NCBI GenBank assembly: GCA_964492065.1
Contig: CAZBHH010000014.1
Coordinates: 1-64,000 of the forward strand
Direction: 5' to 3'
Length of the DNA stretch: 64,000 nucleotides
Origin: JADKAC01 sp964492065
GTDB taxonomy: Bacteria; Bacteroidota; Bacteroidia; Chitinophagales; BACL12
Position numbers and translations under genes: made by a program
Part shown: in pieces, positions 7,298 to 15,738 of the stretch
How the letters are laid out: each line of letters opens with the position of its first letter
Numbering within the stretch: position 1 is the stretch's first letter
Notes under the pieces: model-generated
What the model saw: only the letters and a program-made list of their open reading frames with translations
What the model was told of the DNA's origin: nothing
Database searches by the model: none

Positions 7298-9709
7298 TTA
7301 TTTCATCACGGGTTCCAGTTTCCTGAGTTCTTCTGCACTCCAGTCGGTGGTCGAATACACCTTGCGGATCATCTCCGCATAAGTACTCTGTGCCATAAAT
7401 GTTTTTAAAGCGTTGCGTGCAGGGCTTGCCAGTCGGTAATTAAATGCGAGCGCTCCGTTAAATAAATTGCGCACCAGCATTTCATTGCAATAGTTTAACG
7501 CTATCAATGCGCTGAATGCATTGTTGCGGGTGCGGAACTCATATCCCGGCCCGGCGTATTGCACCAGTTCGTCGAGCATGGCCCGGGTAGCTTTATAGCC
7601 GTGCAATTCAATCCATGCAATGCGGATATTTTTATTGACGCCCATCGCATCTTTGACTATGTCCAGGTAGTGCGATTTATCTTCGGGGTTTAGCTCGCAT
7701 AATGTGCGCAATGCAATTTCAATATTGATGTAATTATAATCCCTCAACAAATTTTCATAATCCTTACGCAGCTTTTTATTGTAATCAGTTGTATTACTAA
7801 TAGCCGCCCGGCGCACCAGTGCATTGGAATCGCTTAGTGCGGACTTGAAAACGGCAGTCGTATGCTTATCCGCATCGCCGGCTAACTGGTACAGTATTTC
7901 AGATTTGATTCCATGCCAGGTTTCTCTGTTGTAGAGTGTAATCAGGTCATTGCGCTTTTCATCTATGGAAGTATAGCGCATGCCTGTCAATGCATCAAAC
8001 CTGTCCATCATATTGGGGGCATTAAATGCCTGGTACTTCAATTCGGTGTAATCCTTTTTGAAATTGACGGATGCATAAACCTGGCTGTTGGGGTCGAACA
8101 GGACAAATGCGATCTGTTTGTGATATGTATTCGGAACGGAAGCGATTGTAGTGTCTTTTTCCACCCATACTTTTTTCTCATCGAAGCTGCCGTCGGTGTA
8201 ATGCACCTGCATTACAATGGGCATTTTGAACAAGCCAATGGTTTCGGTTTTTTTCTGAGTCTGTAAAACCGTTATCACCGTATTTGTAGAATCGCCCGCA
8301 TAGCTCACCGTATATACCGGAAATCCGCCCTTGTAAATCCATTCGTCAAAAAACCAATCGAGATTTATTCCAAGGGTTTTTACAAATTGGATATACAAAT
8401 CGTAAGTGCTCACATTTTGATATTTGTTTTCTTCGAGATAGGCAGTAATCACTTTGCGGTACTGATCGTCGCCGACCACATAGCGCAACATGTCCAACAC
8501 CAGGCTGCCTTTGGGGTAATGCCGCGAGCTGCCGGCTTTGGAATGCGCCACCGGTAAGTCGTCATTTGCATCCGCTGAAAATGCGGATATCATTTCATCC
8601 CTGCGCTTCCACTGATAATAGTCTTCGCCGAATTTGTACTGCATGAATTTTTTTGAGTAATGCGTGGCAAAGCTCTCGTGCAGCCAGTGATTGGTAGAGT
8701 TCCATTCGGTAATATAATCGCCAAACCACTGGTGAGCGAGCTCATGGGCATTGGTTGCATAATAATTGCGGTCCACTGCCACCCGTGCATCCTGCATATA
8801 ATAATCGGTGAAAATAGTGGCCGAAGTATTTTCCATGGCGCCGTATAAAAATTCCTGTACCGGCACATTGGCATAATTTCCCCACGGATAAGGAACGCCG
8901 GTCTCGTGTTCCATCCAATCCATCATTACATCCGAATAACCATAGGTGGGTTCAATTGTATTTTCCTTCCCGGGATAATAGTATTGCCTGATAACCACTC
9001 CGCTTTTCGAAACGTAATCCTTGTAAGTGTATTCCCCGATGGATAATTGAATCAGGTAAAATGCATGCGGTTGGTTTAATGCGTAATGCCAGGTCTTAGT
9101 TTTGTTATCCCGGTTAGCTGTTTCTGCAATAAGTTTTCCGTTGGAGATTACCGTATAGTTTTTATCGAAAGTAATCACGAGTTCGGTAATCAGTTTATCA
9201 TCCACGTCGTCGTACCCCGGGATCCAGAACCGGTTGTCGGTTCCCTGGCCCTGCGACCAAACCTGGTTGCGTATCCTGTCGGGATCATCTGCTGCCGCAA
9301 CGGGCTCCACATTCCATCCGATAAAATACAATCCTTTGCGGGGGGTGGATGTATAATCAATTTGCAATGTATGTTCCGTATCCCATTGTAATGCCGGGTT
9401 GAAGTATATCGTAACTCCGGCGCTGTCTCGTTTAAACCGCGAGGCTTGCGCATCGAGTGTAACTGCATTGAACAATATGCCCGGTGCGTCCAGGAATACA
9501 GAATCCACCAGTTGCTGTTTGGGCTTAAACGTGTAATGCGCTACACCTGCCACCTGGCCCTGGTAGGGATCAATGGATAATTCCAATAACAAATGTGTGA
9601 AGTCCACATTGTGCGGGCGTATTCTTCCCCCGGGATCAGAAATATAAGATACTGTTTGTGTGTAAGCACCAACCGGGATGAGAAGCAGCAGGAAAAAATA
9701 TTTACGCAT
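7298..9709 (-). CDS. M1 family zinc metallopeptidase (aminopeptidase)
   Basis: The protein of about 803 residues has an N-terminal signal peptide (MRKYFFLLLLIPVGAYTQ), so it is exported. The gluzincin domain carries the substrate-anchoring GAMEN motif (near 288) and the zinc site HELAHQW (near 322), followed 18 residues on by the third ligand in LHESFATHY. The C-terminal part is helical and HEAT-like, as in other M1 enzymes. M1 enzymes remove N-terminal amino acids from peptides. The ATG at 9709 is preferred over an upstream start at 9751 because it begins the signal peptide. It is a single gene, convergent with accC. Confidence 0.93.
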   Translation of the reverse strand: MRKYFFLLLLIPVGAYTQTVSYISDPGGRIRPHNVDFTHLLLELSIDPYQGQVAGVAHYTFKPKQQLVDSVFLDAPGILFNAVTLDAQASRFKRDSAGVTIYFNPALQWDTEHTLQIDYTSTPRKGLYFIGWNVEPVAAADDPDRIRNQVWSQGQGTDNRFWIPGYDDVDDKLITELVITFDKNYTVISNGKLIAETANRDNKTKTWHYALNQPHAFYLIQLSIGEYTYKDYVSKSGVVIRQYYYPGKENTIEPTYGYSDVMMDWMEHETGVPYPWGNYANVPVQEFLYGAMENTSATIFTDYYMQDARVAVDRNYYATNAHELAHQWFGDYITEWNSTNHWLHESFATHYSKKFMQYKFGEDYYQWKRRDEMISAFSADANDDLPVAHSKAGSSRHYPKGSLVLDMLRYVVGDDQYRKVITAYLEENKYQNVSTYDLYIQFVKTLGINLDWFFDEWIYKGGFPVYTVSYAGDSTNTVITVLQTQKKTETIGLFKMPIVMQVHYTDGSFDEKKVWVEKDTTIASVPNTYHKQIAFVLFDPNSQVYASVNFKKDYTELKYQAFNAPNMMDRFDALTGMRYTSIDEKRNDLITLYNRETWHGIKSEILYQLAGDADKHTTAVFKSALSDSNALVRRAAISNTTDYNKKLRKDYENLLRDYNYINIEIALRTLCELNPEDKSHYLDIVKDAMGVNKNIRIAWIELHGYKATRAMLDELVQYAGPGYEFRTRNNAFSALIALNYCNEMLVRNLFNGALAFNYRLASPARNALKTFMAQSTYAEMIRKVYSTTDWSAEELRKLEPVMK

Positions 9710-9940
9710 GTTTCGGTTTTTTTGTAAAAATACATAAGTCGGGTAATGCATGAGAGCCGCAATTTGTTAATCTCCTTTTTTGCGATTGTAAAATTTACGG
9801 TATTGTTTTTTCGCACAATCATTACCATTAAACAGGGAGTGTTGCAGGATTATCAAATGGATTGAGGATACCGGTGATAATTGAGAATCGGGCAGTGCAG
9901 CCGGCGCAGTATAATTCAAATAAACAAACAGGGCCATGTG

Positions 9941-10990
9941 TTATCCGGTTGTGCGGAGCGGTTGATTTACATTCACCGGCAAAGGGCTGTTTTGAGTAAT
10001 ATGGTCTATCAGCAGCGGCGCATAATAGGGGGCAAGGGAAAAGCCTTTGGTACCGAGGCCATTGAAGATGAATATATTTGGATGTGCGGGATGCCTTCCG
10101 ATTACGGGCATCCTGTTTTTCATCGTCGGGCGGATACCGGCTCCGTGTTGCAGGATGCGGTAAGGCGCTTCGAGCAAGGCGCTGAGTTTCGTTTGAAGCT
10201 GATGCAGCCCGTGGGGTGTCGGCCCATCATCCAGGTGTTCCCATTCGTTGGTGGCGCCTGCCCAGAATATTTCGTTTCCCAGCGGCACGAGCGCAATTTC
10301 TTTCTGATAAGTATAGGTTGTTTGCAAACCGGGGATATGCAGAATCAGGTATTGGCCTTTCGCCGGTTTGAATTGCAGAAACTGCAACAGCGGATTTTTA
10401 ATAGCCGCATATCCCTCGCAGAAAATAATATTTCTGTACGTCGCACTATTCCAGCGCATATTGTTTGTTCCCAATTGAAGATCCGCATGGTGCAATGTGG
10501 CGGTGATTAATTGATTTTTTTGAATCAGCAATTTGCGGTAGGCATCCACAATATGTTGCGGAAATACCTGTAATGCATTTAGAATTGTTACACCGCCAAA
10601 CTGATTGGTTATCTGCGAATCTATGTGTCGCGATGCGTCAAATTCAATAATCCATTCCGGGTTTGATGCACTTTTCCCGTTGGCTTTCCATGCGTTGAGC
10701 GCTTCAGCACTTTTGTGCAATCGGATTATTTCAGTAGTTCTGTAAGTGGAGATCTGCAGCGTTTCTTGCAGGCTGCCGTAGGTGGATTTCGCCCGGAGCA
10801 GCAGTTGTTCAATATTCCATTGCAGTGCAAATTTTCTTCCTGTCACCGGATTGATGATACCTCCGGCACAAGTGGTGGCTTCCGAATTGTTGCCGGGGTC
10901 CACCACCAGGAAACTCAAGTTTCTTTTTTCCAATTCATGAGCGACAGCTACACCTGCAATGCCAAACCCGACTACGAGGAAATCAATCAT
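9941..10990 (-). CDS. FAD-dependent oxidoreductase, DAO/MnmC1-like
   Basis: The 349-residue flavoprotein has an N-terminal dinucleotide-binding motif (GFGIAG at 8-13), an acidic end to beta-2, and a C-terminal FAD motif region (GIRPTMKNRMPVIG, then FNGLGTKGFSLAPYYA) typical of glycine-oxidase-like enzymes and of the C-terminal half of MnmC. It starts 9 bases after the mnmD stop, in the order found in fused MnmC. By inference it removes the carboxymethyl group from cmnm5U34 of tRNA so that MnmD can methylate the product. A general amino-acid oxidase is the alternative. Confidence 0.8.
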   Translation of the reverse strand: MIDFLVVGFGIAGVAVAHELEKRNLSFLVVDPGNNSEATTCAGGIINPVTGRKFALQWNIEQLLLRAKSTYGSLQETLQISTYRTTEIIRLHKSAEALNAWKANGKSASNPEWIIEFDASRHIDSQITNQFGGVTILNALQVFPQHIVDAYRKLLIQKNQLITATLHHADLQLGTNNMRWNSATYRNIIFCEGYAAIKNPLLQFLQFKPAKGQYLILHIPGLQTTYTYQKEIALVPLGNEIFWAGATNEWEHLDDGPTPHGLHQLQTKLSALLEAPYRILQHGAGIRPTMKNRMPVIGRHPAHPNIFIFNGLGTKGFSLAPYYAPLLIDHITQNSPLPVNVNQPLRTTG

Positions 10991-10999
10991 GCGCCAAAG

Positions 11000-11674
11000 T
11001 TAGGTAGCAATGCGCATTGCCCGCAGCATTTCTCTTTTGCCGGGGGGGCCGGGCAGACGTTCCACCCGAAACCCGGCCTGCTGCAATGTCCGGCGCACTG
11101 CTCCCTTGGCGCAATACGTTACCAGCAGCCCGTGTGGCAATAACAGTTGAAATAACTTTTCAAAATTGGACAAACTCCAGATATCGGGTTGTACCTGAGG
11201 GCCGAAGGCATCGAAATAGACGAGGTTGTACTGCGGGGATGTTGCGAACGCCTCCAGCGTAACATGCCGCTTCAGCAAATCAAAGCCGGGCACAACGGAT
11301 GTTTCCGATTCAAAGGGTGCGCTGTGTATGGCATTGAAAATGGGTTTGTATTTTTCATCGCCCAGGAATTGTGCGTAATTCAGTGATTGAATGAGCCCTG
11401 TATCCAGCGGAAAGGGTTCAAGAGCCGTATAGTGTATGGTTAAATGATGTGCATCGGCGAAGGCGTAACTCAACAGCGCATTTAAGCCCGTACCCAATCC
11501 TATTTCGAGAATGCGTATCGACTGTGCGTTTTGCATCAATTGCCGCAGTCCGGCGTCGATGAATACGTGTTGTGATTCGGTAATGGCGCCATATACTGAA
11601 TGATAGTTTTCATTGAATGCGGGATGAAATACCGTATTTGAACCGTCGGCTGTTGATAGAATACGGCAATTCAT
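11000..11674 (-). CDS. mnmD: tRNA 5-aminomethyl-2-thiouridine methyltransferase MnmD
   Basis: The 224-residue SAM-dependent methyltransferase corresponds to the N-terminal half of MnmC. The SAM loop EIGLGTGLN lies near residues 57-65, and the family motif YFDAFGPQVQPDIWS and the tail LPGPPGKREMLRA are both present. It converts nm5(s2)U34 to mnm5(s2)U34 in tRNA. Its ATG overlaps the rhomboid stop in an ATGA (11671-11674), and the oxidoreductase follows 9 bases later, so translation is probably coupled. Confidence 0.9.
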   Translation of the reverse strand: MNCRILSTADGSNTVFHPAFNENYHSVYGAITESQHVFIDAGLRQLMQNAQSIRILEIGLGTGLNALLSYAFADAHHLTIHYTALEPFPLDTGLIQSLNYAQFLGDEKYKPIFNAIHSAPFESETSVVPGFDLLKRHVTLEAFATSPQYNLVYFDAFGPQVQPDIWSLSNFEKLFQLLLPHGLLVTYCAKGAVRRTLQQAGFRVERLPGPPGKREMLRAMRIAT

Positions 11675-12393
11675 TGTTTTTTATTGCGGTTCTCTTCTTT
11701 CAATTCATACACTACCCGCAGGTAATCTTCCTCGGTGAAATCATCGTCATCATCATCGTCGTCGCCCAGGTCTGTTTTGGGGGGCAAATCCACTTTGCGA
11801 TAGATAAATGCGATAAAAGCGCCGGCGACGCCGCCCATCAGGTGGCCTTCCCATGAAATATGCCAGTCGATCGGCAATAAGCCCCAAACAATACCGCCAT
11901 ATAGGAACACCACGAACAGCGAGAGTGCGATTGACTGTATATCTTTTCTGAATATTCCGCTGAAAAATAGGAAAAATGCGAAACCGTACACCAGGTTGCT
12001 CGCACCGATGTGATAGGAAGGTCTGCCCGTCAGCCACAATAAAAATCCGGAAGCGAAATAAATAAAAACAAATGCCTTAAACGCCACCTTGCGGTAAGTA
12101 AACAGCATTAAAAATCCCAGGATTATAAAGGGAACAGTGTTGGAAATAAGGTGGTTCCAGTCGCCGTGAATGAGCGGAGAGAACAAAATACCCCGCAGCC
12201 CTTTAAGAGTGAGCGGGTACACACCCCATGTGGCAAGGTCGATATGCGTCAGCGCTTCAAAAATTTTTACCAGCCACATCAGCGCAACAAAAACAATAGG
12301 TATAAATATGCTGGTATAGAGCAATTGGTTTTCTTCCTCTCTGCTCAGCGGTTCGCGGTTTCGCCCCGGATTAATTTTTTGAAAGTTGAACAT
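11671..12393 (-). CDS. Rhomboid family intramembrane serine protease
   Basis: The protein of about 240 residues is a polytopic rhomboid. It has the oxyanion-region motif HGDWNHLISN, the catalytic serine in GASN, and the catalytic histidine in the helix WEGHLMGGVAGA. An unusual cytoplasmic tail contains a run of eight aspartates, then an acidic and basic charged stretch. Rhomboids cleave transmembrane substrates within the bilayer; the substrate here is unknown. The ATG at 12393 begins the natural N-terminus and lies inside the end of the upstream thioredoxin-like gene (23-base overlap). The stop overlaps mnmD. Confidence 0.92.
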   Translation of the reverse strand: MFNFQKINPGRNREPLSREEENQLLYTSIFIPIVFVALMWLVKIFEALTHIDLATWGVYPLTLKGLRGILFSPLIHGDWNHLISNTVPFIILGFLMLFTYRKVAFKAFVFIYFASGFLLWLTGRPSYHIGASNLVYGFAFFLFFSGIFRKDIQSIALSLFVVFLYGGIVWGLLPIDWHISWEGHLMGGVAGAFIAFIYRKVDLPPKTDLGDDDDDDDDFTEEDYLRVVYELKEENRNKKQ

Positions 12394-13006
12394 ACTTTGC
12401 CTCTGCAAGTTGCTGCAGAATTTCCAATATTTCCCTTTGCAAAGTAACGCCTTTATCCTGATTGTACCACTTTTGCACATCTGCTTTCCAGATTTCACCA
12501 TCCACGCCGTTCTCCTTTGCCGTTTTCACTAATTCTGCAACTGCCTTTTGCCTGGGTCCCCAGGTGGCTAGGGGTGTATTGGTCTCGGCATCCAGGAAAA
12601 TAAACTTCGGGATACTGCGTGTGCCGTTGGTGAGAAACCGGTTCATAATTTCGGGATTTTCGTCACGCAGTATAATGTCGAGGTCGATATGCAGTTGCCG
12701 GGTCAATAGTGCCAGCGTGGCGGTGTTAGGCGCCGCATCGCCACACCAGGATTCAACAATCGCCAGAATGCGCACATTCGGAGTGTATGTTTTTGAGAAT
12801 TCGACTACTTCGGGTATAACCGTCCATGTATTGTTTACACGCTCCATGCGCTGCGCATTCATTTTGGTAAAATACACTTCTGTTTCTCCCGGTTCACCGG
12901 TCGTCCCGCCATTTGACGCCAATGAGCGCATTAATTGCATATATGTATCGTAACTGTAGGTATTCAGTGTCTCAATCGCTATTGATTTTTCTGTTTTTGT
13001 TAACAT
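12371..13006 (-). CDS. Thioredoxin-fold protein with WCGDA motif
   Basis: The 211-residue soluble protein has a thioredoxin fold, with strand VRILAIVESWCGDAAPN at about 78-94 and the cis-proline segment RSIPKFIFLD near 130. The redox motif is WCGD, so the second cysteine of CxxC is missing. A monothiol or non-redox role is likely. It fits a thioredoxin-like family common in Bacteroidota. It is first in the operon with rhomboid, mnmD and the oxidoreductase. Function is unknown. Confidence 0.8.
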   Translation of the reverse strand: MLTKTEKSIAIETLNTYSYDTYMQLMRSLASNGGTTGEPGETEVYFTKMNAQRMERVNNTWTVIPEVVEFSKTYTPNVRILAIVESWCGDAAPNTATLALLTRQLHIDLDIILRDENPEIMNRFLTNGTRSIPKFIFLDAETNTPLATWGPRQKAVAELVKTAKENGVDGEIWKADVQKWYNQDKGVTLQREILEILQQLAEAKYVQLSKN

Positions 13007-13062
13007 ATTTTATGATTTTATTTCTGAAAGTGTAAAAGTATTACCAACAAACTGCAATTTAA

Positions 13063-13093
13063 TTGACATTCGTCACAAGCCATTGTAACTTTG
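13063..13093 (+). promoter_or_regulatory. Full Bacteroidota promoter for the alkB-like gene
   Basis: A -33 TTG (13063-13065, within TTGACA) is separated by 20 bases from the -7 element TAACTTTG (13086-13093). The G ends 7 bases before the ATG at 13100. This is the clearest promoter in the window and predicts a leaderless mRNA. Confidence 0.75.
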
Positions 13094-13099
13094 GTCTCA

Positions 13100-14164
13100 A
13101 TGAGATATTATAAGTATATTTTGTCTTATTCAGTTCCCCTCACCGCATGTATCAGTATATATGCCGGGGGAATATTCTCATATCTGGCTATTTTCTATTG
13201 CTTTGTCATTTTGCCGATACTGGAATTTCTGTTGCCCGAAAATCTCGATAATCTCAATGCGGCAGAAGAGGCATCGGCGAAGGACGATAAAGTTTTTGAC
13301 TGGATTCTCTACCTCAATCTGCCCCTGGTATATTGCACCCTGTTATATTTTCTAATCCGCATTTCCGACAGCGGCCTCGCATGGTGGGAGCAGGCGGGTA
13401 TGGTGCTGGCCATGGGGCTTTGCGGCGGCGTGATAGGCATCAATGTAGCGCATGAACTGGGGCACCGCAGAAATAAAACCGAACAGTTTATCGCAAAATT
13501 ATTGCTGTTGTTATCGCTGTATATGCATTTTAGCATTGAACACAACCACGGGCATCATAAAAATATGGGGACTGATAAAGATCCCTCCTCCGCAAAATAC
13601 AACGAACCGGTTTACGCCTTTTACTTTCGCTCGCTTATATTTTCATTTTTCTCGGCATGGGATATACAAATGCGCATGCTGGAAGCTAAAGGGCAGCGAT
13701 TTATTTCCATCCACAATCAAATGCTGCTGTTTATGCTTGTAGAGAGCTTTTGGTTAATATTTATCGGTGCTTATTTCGGCATGATGGCATTGATGCTGTA
13801 TCTCGCCGCAGCGTTCGTCGGGGTGTTGTTTTTGAAATCCATAAATTACATAGAGCATTACGGATTGCGCCGGAAACTCAAGGGTGAAGATGTGTATGAG
13901 CGCATTAAGCCGTGGCATTCGTGGAACAGCAATCACTTTATCGGGCGGATGGTATTTTACGAACAGACACGCCACAGCGATCATCACTGTATTACCAACC
14001 GGAAATTCCAGATACTGCGCAATGTGGAATCTGCACCTCAGTTACCTGCCGGATATCCGGCCATGATTCTCCTTTCGCTGATGCCGCCGCTGTGGTTCAG
14101 GGTTATGAATAAGCGGGTGCGGGAAACCGGCGCAGCGCAGCGGAACCTGCCGCTTGAAGTTTAA
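13100..14164 (+). CDS. alkB: Alkane 1-monooxygenase (AlkB-type) integral membrane di-iron enzyme
   Basis: The 354-residue polytopic membrane protein carries the complete histidine set of the AlkB/XylM class: HELGHRR, HNHGHH, a lone NYIEHYGL and RHSDHH. These bind a non-haem di-iron centre that hydroxylates terminal carbons of alkanes or similar chains, with electrons from rubredoxin. No rubredoxin or reductase gene lies nearby. The ATG at 13100 is supported by the promoter; an in-frame TTG at 13091 lies within the -7 element and is not a credible start. The substrate is not determinable from sequence. Confidence 0.9.
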   Translation: MRYYKYILSYSVPLTACISIYAGGIFSYLAIFYCFVILPILEFLLPENLDNLNAAEEASAKDDKVFDWILYLNLPLVYCTLLYFLIRISDSGLAWWEQAGMVLAMGLCGGVIGINVAHELGHRRNKTEQFIAKLLLLLSLYMHFSIEHNHGHHKNMGTDKDPSSAKYNEPVYAFYFRSLIFSFFSAWDIQMRMLEAKGQRFISIHNQMLLFMLVESFWLIFIGAYFGMMALMLYLAAAFVGVLFLKSINYIEHYGLRRKLKGEDVYERIKPWHSWNSNHFIGRMVFYEQTRHSDHHCITNRKFQILRNVESAPQLPAGYPAMILLSLMPPLWFRVMNKRVRETGAAQRNLPLEV

Positions 14165-14219
14165 GGCGGCTTCACACCGTTACAATTACAACCGCCATTG
14201 CGATTTTTTATTCATGCTG

Positions 14220-15656
14220 TTACTCGTGTATTCCGGCAAAAAAATGGTAGAGCAGGCGGATGCCGAAGCCTACGCCGCCTTTCTGTCGGTAGCCGTTTTC
14301 TTCTTTCATAAAGGCAGCGCCCGCAATATCCAGATGCAACCAGGGATAATCGGTGAAGTGTTCTAAAAACTTTCCGGCGGTTGCAGCGCCGGCAACCGGC
14401 CCGCCGATATTTTTCAGGTCGGCTACATCGCTTTTCAACAACTCGCTGAATTCTTTCCAAAACGGTATTTCGGCAATGCGCTCATAGGTCTGCAGGCCGC
14501 TTTCGACTAACCGGTTCCTGTAGGCGTAATCCGTACCCATCAGTGCGGCGCCGTAATGTCCCGTAATGGCAGATGCGGCGCCGGTCAGGGTGGCGAGGTC
14601 AATTACCAAGGCGGGGTTAAACTGCTTTGCATAGTGCAGCGCATCCGCCAGTATCAGCCGGCCCTCGGCATCGGTATTTTGTACTTCGACGGTGCTGCCG
14701 TCGCTCATGGTGATTATGTCGTCGGGGACTAATGCGCCATCGCCGATTCGGTTGTCGGTGGATGGTATCAGGCCGATGACGTAAATGGGCAATCGATTGG
14801 AAGCGATGGCTGCAAGAGTTCCCAGTACGGCGGCGGCACCGCTCATATCGCTTTTCATGGTACCCATATAGTTGGACGGTTTCAGGCTGTAGCCGCCGGT
14901 GTCATAGGTGACGCCCTTTCCCACCAGGATAAACGGCTTGTCATTTTTTGCATTTGCAGGTTGATAGGTGAGAATGCTGAAAGATGGCGGAACAGAACTG
15001 CCGCGGTTTACTCCCAGCAAACCGCCCATTTGCAGCGATTCAATTTGTTGTTTTTGCAACACCTCTGCCTGAAACCCGCATTGGCGTGCTTTTTCCTTTA
15101 CCAGTTCACCGAGGCTGATGGAGTTCAAAGCCGTCACCGGTTCGTTGATTGTATTTTTTGCAAGCGCTACCGCATCCATTATGTGTGCAAGCGTATCCAT
15201 ATCCGATTGCCTCAATGCGCCCGCATTTACCTGCAATGTTTGCAGAGTGCCCTGTTTTGCTTCTTTTTTATATTTATTGAATTGATACCCTGCCAGGCAA
15301 AAGCCTTCAATTACGGCGAGAATCTCCCCGCCATTGAAACTATTGCCGTGTTGAGTAAGTAACAGCGACTCCGCTTTTTCCTTTGACTGTAACCGAAATA
15401 ATTTTCCACCCGCTTGCCGGCAAATTTCTTTTATTTCGTAGTCCTGCAGGGCTGGGTCTTGTTTTAAGATTACTGTATATACACAGCGGGCGCCGGTATA
15501 AAAGACGATGGCCTGCGTTTCATTGGCTTCCAGTTTCTTTTCAATTACCGCAGCAAAGGGTTGTAGCAGCGGATGATCAGCATCTTGTATGTTGCGCACT
15601 AAAACTACCGTATGTTCCGCAATAGTTTCAGCAGATTGTATGAGTTTGAAGTTCAT
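14220..15656 (-). CDS. pepA: Leucyl aminopeptidase (M17 family)
   Basis: The 478-residue cytosolic aminopeptidase has the M17 signature NTDAEGRL (metal ligands), the metal-binding lysine in VGKGVTYDTGG, and DMSGAAAVLG between them. These enzymes bind two metal ions and release N-terminal residues from peptides, usually as hexamers. The N-terminal domain (about 1-160) is divergent, as is common. The gene is convergent with alkB and follows a -7 element at 15674-15681. Confidence 0.93.
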   Translation of the reverse strand: MNFKLIQSAETIAEHTVVLVRNIQDADHPLLQPFAAVIEKKLEANETQAIVFYTGARCVYTVILKQDPALQDYEIKEICRQAGGKLFRLQSKEKAESLLLTQHGNSFNGGEILAVIEGFCLAGYQFNKYKKEAKQGTLQTLQVNAGALRQSDMDTLAHIMDAVALAKNTINEPVTALNSISLGELVKEKARQCGFQAEVLQKQQIESLQMGGLLGVNRGSSVPPSFSILTYQPANAKNDKPFILVGKGVTYDTGGYSLKPSNYMGTMKSDMSGAAAVLGTLAAIASNRLPIYVIGLIPSTDNRIGDGALVPDDIITMSDGSTVEVQNTDAEGRLILADALHYAKQFNPALVIDLATLTGAASAITGHYGAALMGTDYAYRNRLVESGLQTYERIAEIPFWKEFSELLKSDVADLKNIGGPVAGAATAGKFLEHFTDYPWLHLDIAGAAFMKEENGYRQKGGVGFGIRLLYHFFAGIHE

Positions 15657-15673
15657 TTATTTTTAATAACCTG

Positions 15674-15681
15674 CAAAAATA
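15674..15681 (-). promoter_or_regulatory. Bacteroidota -7 element for pepA
   Basis: Read on the minus strand, TATTTTTG matches TAnnTTTG and ends 18 bases before the ATG at 15656. Confidence 0.5.
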
Positions 15682-15738
15682 CATATTCGCCCGCAGGTGA
15701 AAGAACAGAGCGGTGATTTTGAAGATCACATAAACGGA

